From Euperipatoides rowelli (taxonomy: Eukaryota > Onychophora > Udeonychophora > Euonychophora > Peripatopsidae), in assembly GCA_003024985.2 (NCBI GenBank), contig PXIH01S0004214.1: DNA of 11,639 nucleotides; one strand, 5' to 3'. Position 1 is the first letter of the stretch. Each line of letters begins with the position of its first letter. Of the stretch, positions 7,921 to 11,639 are shown in pieces. Below the pieces are notes generated by a model that was not told where the DNA came from, made no database searches, and worked only from the letters and a program-made list of their open reading frames with translations. Both the position numbers and the translations under genes were made by a program.

Positions 7921-8937
7921 TAATATATTGCTTCACTAGTTTGTCTTTTCAACTTCTAAATTTCCTTCCTACAGTTCTTTTCAGGATTACCAAATTATTC
8001 TAAAAGATAATTTATGTCAATATTAATATTAGGGATTATTTTGTAAGAATATGGTGAGCTTTTTTTTTATTGTTATAAAACAATAGTGGCATTTTCACGA
8101 CAAATTGTGTCTAAATTACCTCTTTACACAATAGCGCTAAAATGAAAACTAATATTTTGACGTTATTTTTAAAAAGTATAAAAAAATGGGCAATTTTCAT
8201 TGTTTTCACTAATTTAAAGATAAATAATTAAATTTTCATAAAATATATTTTTTTTTAAATTTTTAATATACATTTTTTATTACCAGAAGTTGGATTTTCA
8301 TGTCCAATATGTATGTGAATATTGTTATTATGGTAGTAAGCCTACGAGTGTTAAATTGCAATGTGATATTGTATTTTGTGACATAATTTATAGATAGCTC
8401 CCCCACCTCTCATTCAAGATGTAAAGCCATGGCTTTAATATCAACTGTAAATTGCTTCTCAATTTGTTTTTTATTTTAAGTTAATTAAAGAAAAAGTTTG
8501 GGAAAATAACTGGCCCATAATTTTAGAACAACCTATACAGATTTGTAACATTATGGAATGACAAATTTTAACAGGAACACAATTAATAAAATTATGGAAA
8601 TTTTGGCCAAGGCATGAATGAAAACTGAAAAAGAACAAAGAGAGGGGGGAGGGCAATATAGGGCAGCTCAAAAACCTGCATTACTAAGCATATTTCCCAC
8701 ATACTTACATACATTCCCATACAGTGACCCTTTTCTTCAAGGTATTATGTATTTACAAGCTTATTAAATAAATGAAGGTATGAAAAACATATTGAGATTA
8801 TTTAAAAAAAAAAAAAATAATAATTACCCCAGAATTTTTTTCTCTCTCTCTCTGGTGTTAATTTATTTATTTAAAAAAGTAAATTATATTAAAATTCAGC
8901 AAGGTGGAAATTAAAAACTGCATCATTATAAAAATCT
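7921..8937. other. AT-rich non-coding DNA with simple repeats
   Basis: There is no coding-like frame on either strand; the minus-strand frame over 8471-8671 is hydrophobic by composition and shows no homology. Long T and A runs occur throughout, with a pure A run near 8804-8816 and a short CT microsatellite at about 8841-8853. Confidence 0.5.
8841..8853. repeat. CT dinucleotide microsatellite
   Basis: TCTCTCTCTCTCT occurs just after an A-rich tract. It is a short simple repeat. Confidence 0.6.
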
Positions 8938-9115
8938 TGTGTGCGTCCTGTCCTCATGGTCCAGTCTGCAGCAATGCAGGTTGAAAGCGAGGGCGAAGAC
9001 ATAAGCTGAGGCGTTCCTAGTTCACGTCGAAGTCGAGCCGGTTATGGAACGTTTTTTTTCCCTGGCTCTTAACACCCTGCCAGGGTTTTTTAACCAAGTA
9101 CGCCTACTCACTTAA
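8938..9115. other. GC-richer island of unknown nature
   Basis: This segment is clearly richer in G and C than both flanks and contains several CpG, including GTCGAAGTCGAGCCGG and GAGGGCGAAGAC. One plus-strand frame reads VCVLSSWSSLQQCRLKARAK, a stop, then AEAFLVHVEVEPVMERFF and continues open to about 9114. Another reads a short cysteine-bearing stretch, ILCASCPHGPVCSNAG. A CCCTGGC/GCCAGGG stem with a 12-nt loop lies at about 9060-9085. It could be a decayed transposon or SINE piece or a lost exon. No family was recognised, and no clear tRNA-type A and B boxes were found. Confidence 0.3.
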
Positions 9116-9494
9116 GAACATGTAGTAGATAATAAATTAATAACTGTAATAAATAATAAAATAAATGCATTACCATAGATTAAAATGGAGACTACCTGCT
9201 TATGGCGGGTAAAAAATAAGCTTTTGTGATTATTGTGTTTGATATAAAATATTTAATATTTTTAGATAGATATGTGTTACACGAGACGTGGAACAAAGGT
9301 AAATTAATTATATTCTTTATTTTTCACTCAATACCTTTACATTTCTCATTTATTTTAACCAGAGTTTAAAAATTTCCCCCAGGTCAGTTAATGTCCCCCA
9401 AATCTTGTTTGAGTGTTCGGACATATTCCGCACCCTGCTTAAGTGGTATTAAACTGTTTTTCAATATTAAACTGAAACAGAAACTGCACTAAAG
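9116..9494. other. Non-coding DNA, nothing recognised
   Basis: This is mixed AT-rich sequence with a C-rich patch at about 9376-9400 and a duplicated TATTAAACTG (near 9447 and 9465). No gene is supported. Confidence 0.4.
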
Positions 9495-9740
9495 TTGGGA
9501 ATGGGGAATCCCCTTACCTGCTACAAATTCCAAGGACATTCTCCTTCAGCCAAGGATGGCAGGGGATTTCCAGTTGGGTTTATTTTCAGCTTCAGTTTGC
9601 TCACAAGCTACAAACACTTGGAGAACGAGGAACCATTTCATTCAGTGGATGATATTTCTCATAATCACCATGGTAAAATCAAGTCCAGTTTGGGAATTCT
9701 TTAAAATTCTAACCACAGATGAAACAAAAGTTGTGTGCAA

Positions 9741-9748
9741 CATATATG
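9741..9748. repeat. Target-site duplication, left copy (CATATATG)
   Basis: Eight bases abut the CAGTGC terminus and are repeated exactly at 10070-10077. An 8-bp duplication is the rule for hAT transposition. Confidence 0.9.
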
Positions 9749-10069
9749 CAGTGCCGAATTTAGATTTGATAAGGCCCTAAGCTATTTGAGATATGGGGCC
9801 TGTCAGCGCATGCTCGAGTGTAGCGTAGCAACACGGGAATACCCGTGTTTATAGTAAAAGAAATTATATACTTTAAACATTCCATTTAAAATTGGGTGAA
9901 GGGTATGGGACGTCCCGGACGTACGGCATTGGGGCAAATAATGCTGCAATATACAGTATATTTAAGTATATATGACAATTGCTCACTCGGACAATTTTTT
10001 TTGGGGCCCCCCAAGAAAGTGGGGGCCCTAAGCTATAGCTTGTTTAGTTTATACTTAAATCCTGCACTG
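9749..10069. mobile_element. hAT-type MITE, 321 bp, with intact ends
   Basis: The element starts CAGTGCCGAATTTAG and, read from the other end, CAGTGCAGGATTTAAG. The subterminal sequences AAGGCCCTAAGCTAT on the left and AGCTTAGGGCCCCC on the right are related. It is flanked by exact CATATATG duplications. Inside are a perfect 8-bp stem (AACACGGG-AATA-CCCGTGTT, 9830-9849) and a GGGGCCCC-type palindromic stretch at 10003-10028. It has no transposase gene, so mobility would have depended on an autonomous hAT enzyme acting in trans. Perfect target duplications imply that it is younger than the BED relic it interrupts. Confidence 0.9.
9830..9849. repeat. Perfect hairpin inside the hAT MITE
   Basis: AACACGGG and CCCGTGTT form an 8-bp stem around the loop AATA. 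Internal palindromes are common in MITEs. Confidence 0.7.
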
Positions 10070-10077
10070 CATATATG
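10070..10077. repeat. Target-site duplication, right copy (CATATATG)
   Basis: This is an exact copy of 9741-9748, directly after the GCACTG right end of the MITE. Confidence 0.9.
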
Positions 10078-10123
10078 AACCAGACATTATATCAAGAGGT
10101 GGCAAGACAGCCAAGTCTTTTAC

Positions 10124-10161
10124 AACTACACCACTTATAAATAATTTGAAGTGGTGTAGTT
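10124..10161. repeat. Perfect 13-bp inverted repeat in the BED relic
   Basis: AACTACACCACTT (10124-10136) and AAGTGGTGTAGTT (10149-10161) pair perfectly around 12 nt. The right arm covers the codons that replace the zinc-binding end of the BED finger. Confidence 0.8.
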
Positions 10162-10187
10162 CAAAGGAAAATAAGAAGAAATGGTGA

Positions 10188-11195
10188 AATCAAAGAAGCA
10201 TGTTTATAGCCAGTTATAATAATTCTATGTATATTTTTTTTATAGACTGCTGTGAAAACACCTGTGGACAGGTGATGTTCTTTTTATACTTCCATGTTTC
10301 AGACAACCAATGTATTTTTTTATTACAATCAAGTCAAACTAGTTGTTACTCAGAAATTTACCCTTCAATTATGTACTTTAATCGAAACAAAATATTACTA
10401 AAATAATGAATAAATTAGGCTATTACTAACAAATCAGTGGATTCTCATTATGTAAGTTGACCTACCTGTACTTATTTAGTTTTTAGGAAAAAAATAAAAT
10501 TATGACTACTATAGTCTTATTTCTTTCATTTACGTCTAATTCCGAAAGGCAGTTTTATTTATGTGCGTCTAGGTTTTTTTGTAAATTATCATTTCTAAGT
10601 AGAAATTTGAATTTTATTTTGGCTAAATAATAAATTAAAAATTGTTATCGGCAAATAAATAGGCTACCTGAAATTTACGTTTAGTAATCATTAAAAAAGG
10701 GTAAACATGTAGAATAAAAAACTTAGAATAAATAACATGCAGGTTAACTCACTCTGCATGTTAAAAAAAATTAATGTGCTTAATAGGAAGAGAAAACTAT
10801 CGAAATTTGATAATCTTATTTGAACTCCTATTAACAAATTGTGCAGAATAACGTGTTTGAATTACACAGTAACGTTCGATAGTATTTCTAGACCAAATTA
10901 CTAATGAATGTTATAAGCTAGTTAAAAAAATAACATAGTAGCTACATTATTTTGTATGAAAATCAATTTGTAAGATAGATATTTAAATAAAAAAAAATAG
11001 AAAGTCTGATCGGTTAATTAGCATCATTCAAGTAGGCCCCTATGTGTTAAGCTGTGTTTTACAAATTTTTTTTACAAACAGCCGGACCTTCACCAGAAGT
11101 GCTTTTCTAGTTCAGTTGATGATGATAATATAATCATCATTACAATTATGTTTAACTTACTACTTTTAGCAAATAATACCATGTGTGAAGCATGT
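10188..11195. other. AT-rich non-coding DNA
   Basis: The plus-strand frame over 10200-10406 shows no homology and does not continue the transposase relic. Apart from the hairpin at 10733-10763, nothing structured or coding was found. Confidence 0.5.
10733..10763. repeat. Hairpin with 10-bp perfect stem
   Basis: TAACATGCAG and CTGCATGTTA flank the 11-nt loop GTTAACTCACT, followed by a run of A. No gene context gives it a function; it may be a decayed element end. Confidence 0.5.
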
Positions 11196-11204
11196 ATTTG
11201 CATG

Positions 11205-11345
11205 CAGCCAGGCCCGGATCTATAGGCTGCAAAACCCCACAATGCAGGGGGGGGGGGGGCATCCTGACCTCCTCGGGACCCCAAAAAAAATAAAAAAAAA
11301 TAAAAAAAAATTCTGACCACCAGGGGTCCAAAAAATTCCTAGTCT
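11205..11345. repeat. Low-complexity repeat remnant with G13 and TA9 tracts
   Basis: It begins near CAGGCCCGGATC, which resembles the end of a DNA transposon. It contains a run of 13 G (11247-11259) and a tandem TAAAAAAAAA tract (11283-11310). Two related segments, CTGACCTCCTCGGGACCCC and CTGACCACCAGGGGTCC, flank the A-rich tract about 50 bases apart. The minus-strand frames over it are artefacts of these runs. The family and the right boundary are unknown. Confidence 0.4.
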
Positions 11346-11639
11346 TCTTCACTGTGCATGCTCTAATGCCAGTAGTTTCTTAATGATAATGATGCATGTG
11401 TTTGCGTCTAATGGATCTAAGTGAAACAAGTGGTGCTGCCAAAAGACCACACAGAAGCCGCAGCTTTGGATAAGAATGCACTAATAAGGAAATTTGCAGA
11501 CATGAAATCAAGGAAGAAAGTTTTTTTAAAGGCTTAGAATTCTCAAATTGTGAATGATGTGGGACATAATATCACATCTTACTGATCTATAAGTCAATAA
11601 ATGAAGTTATTTGCCAATTTTGTTTTATTTATTTCTATT
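11346..11639. other. Unannotated end of the window
   Basis: Composition is slightly richer than the preceding kilobase near 11400-11520, but the frames are short and unrecognised. An AATAAA occurs near 11597 without an associated gene. Confidence 0.35.

Larger units (their letters stand above)
9670..10187 (+). pseudogene. BED zinc-finger N-terminus of a hAT/ZBED-like transposase, split by a MITE
   Basis: ATG 9670 sits in a strong context (CACCATGG) and begins MVKSSPVWEFFKILTTDETK, followed by VVCNIY. VW-x-FF followed by D-E-T-K and a C-x2-C pair is the hallmark of BED fingers, which bind DNA in hAT transposases and ZBED proteins. The frame is interrupted after Tyr by an inserted element at 9749-10069. 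Beyond the right target duplication, the same frame resumes with ISRGGKTAKSFTTTPL, then INNLKWCSSKENKKKW, stopping at 10185-10187. From family knowledge, the finger should continue S-R-G-G-K-x-A-K-S-F-T-T-T and close with H-x(3-5)-H. Here the second cysteine is Tyr and the first histidine is Asn, so zinc binding is lost. No dimerisation or catalytic region follows. It was a short, decayed relic, possibly already dead before the insertion. Upstream frames (9495-9669) look richer than background but were not recognised. Confidence 0.75.

Noticed and set aside
8938-9060. tRNA gene or tRNA-derived SINE promoter
   Set aside because: No consensus A box plus B box pair at proper spacing, and no cloverleaf, could be found on either strand.
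9058-9095. piggyBac-like terminal repeat (TTAACACCCTGCCAGGG)
   Set aside because: There is only one end and no partner terminus. The palindrome CCCTGGC/GCCAGGG is short and could be chance.
9495-9704. Independent plus-strand gene in the frame overlapping the BED relic
   Set aside because: The neighbouring frame carries the BED finger signature. This one has no homology and stops within it.
10200-10406. Continuation of the transposase downstream of the BED finger
   Set aside because: The translation is hydrophobic and cysteine-rich, shows no hAT features, and is in a different context after a stop.
11090-11352. Two minus-strand frames with proline and phenylalanine runs
   Set aside because: The runs come from the poly-G and poly-A tracts of a low-complexity repeat.
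1-11639. CRISPR array, phage or bacterial defence system
   Set aside because: The base composition, splice signals and transposon types are those of an animal genome, and no regularly spaced repeats exist.

Overview
The window is strongly AT-rich eukaryotic DNA. It has no operon-like gene packing, most reading frames are short, good polypyrimidine-AG splice acceptors are present, and decayed DNA transposons of several superfamilies are scattered through it. The composition and the transposon families (hAT with a BED finger, Tc1, an IS630/mariner-type element) suggest an invertebrate animal. An arthropod would fit, but the sequence alone does not settle the taxon.

Region 1 (1-3400): the only convincing host coding segment is an exon at about 750-1553 on the plus strand. 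It begins after a strong acceptor with a furin-like RIAR site followed by SLDVEFE, which resembles the furin-cleaved junction and following residues of extracellular heparan-sulfate 6-O-endosulfatases (Sulf1/Sulf2). It then runs into an unusually long, cysteine-free tract rich in Lys, Arg and His, as expected of the Sulf hydrophilic domain. The catalytic exons would lie upstream of the window. No exon with the conserved Sulf C-terminal region was recognised downstream. The exon's 3' end is open: a perfect GTAAGT donor lies inside it at 1059, and an in-frame stop lies at 1551-1553. The rest of this region looks like intron or intergenic DNA. A speculative small exon-like segment (membrane-segment-like, then a hydrophilic tail in another frame) follows a good acceptor at 3403.

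Region 2 (about 4255-6535) is layered repeat DNA. Two diverged copies of one unclassified repeat lie in opposite orientation (4255-4636 and 6188-6535). Between them sit a MITE-like element with 18-bp terminal inverted repeats (4651-4923), a possible TTAA-flanked element (5022-5950) holding a short coding-like remnant, and a foldback element of about 150 bp that also appears to be flanked by TTAA (5951-6107).

Region 3 (about 6571-7920) holds two dead Tc1/mariner-superfamily transposases. One has an internal deletion, keeping an N-terminal scrap and a C-terminal part with PLDFFLWRYVKDKVY. The other is a Tc1 fragment with FQKDNDPK.

Region 4 (about 8900-10190) holds an unexplained GC-richer island at 8938-9115 and the clearest mobile-element event of the window. 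A 321-bp hAT-type MITE with CAGTGC ends and a perfect 8-bp target duplication (CATATATG) sits inside the BED zinc-finger coding sequence of an older hAT/ZBED-like transposase. The reading frame resumes exactly after the duplication.

Region 5 (10190-11639) is AT-rich non-coding DNA with a small hairpin and a low-complexity repeat remnant containing a run of 13 G and a TA9-type tandem repeat. The window shows no RNA gene, CRISPR array or prokaryotic feature. The genes do not form a pathway: one host exon is followed by independent transposon debris.
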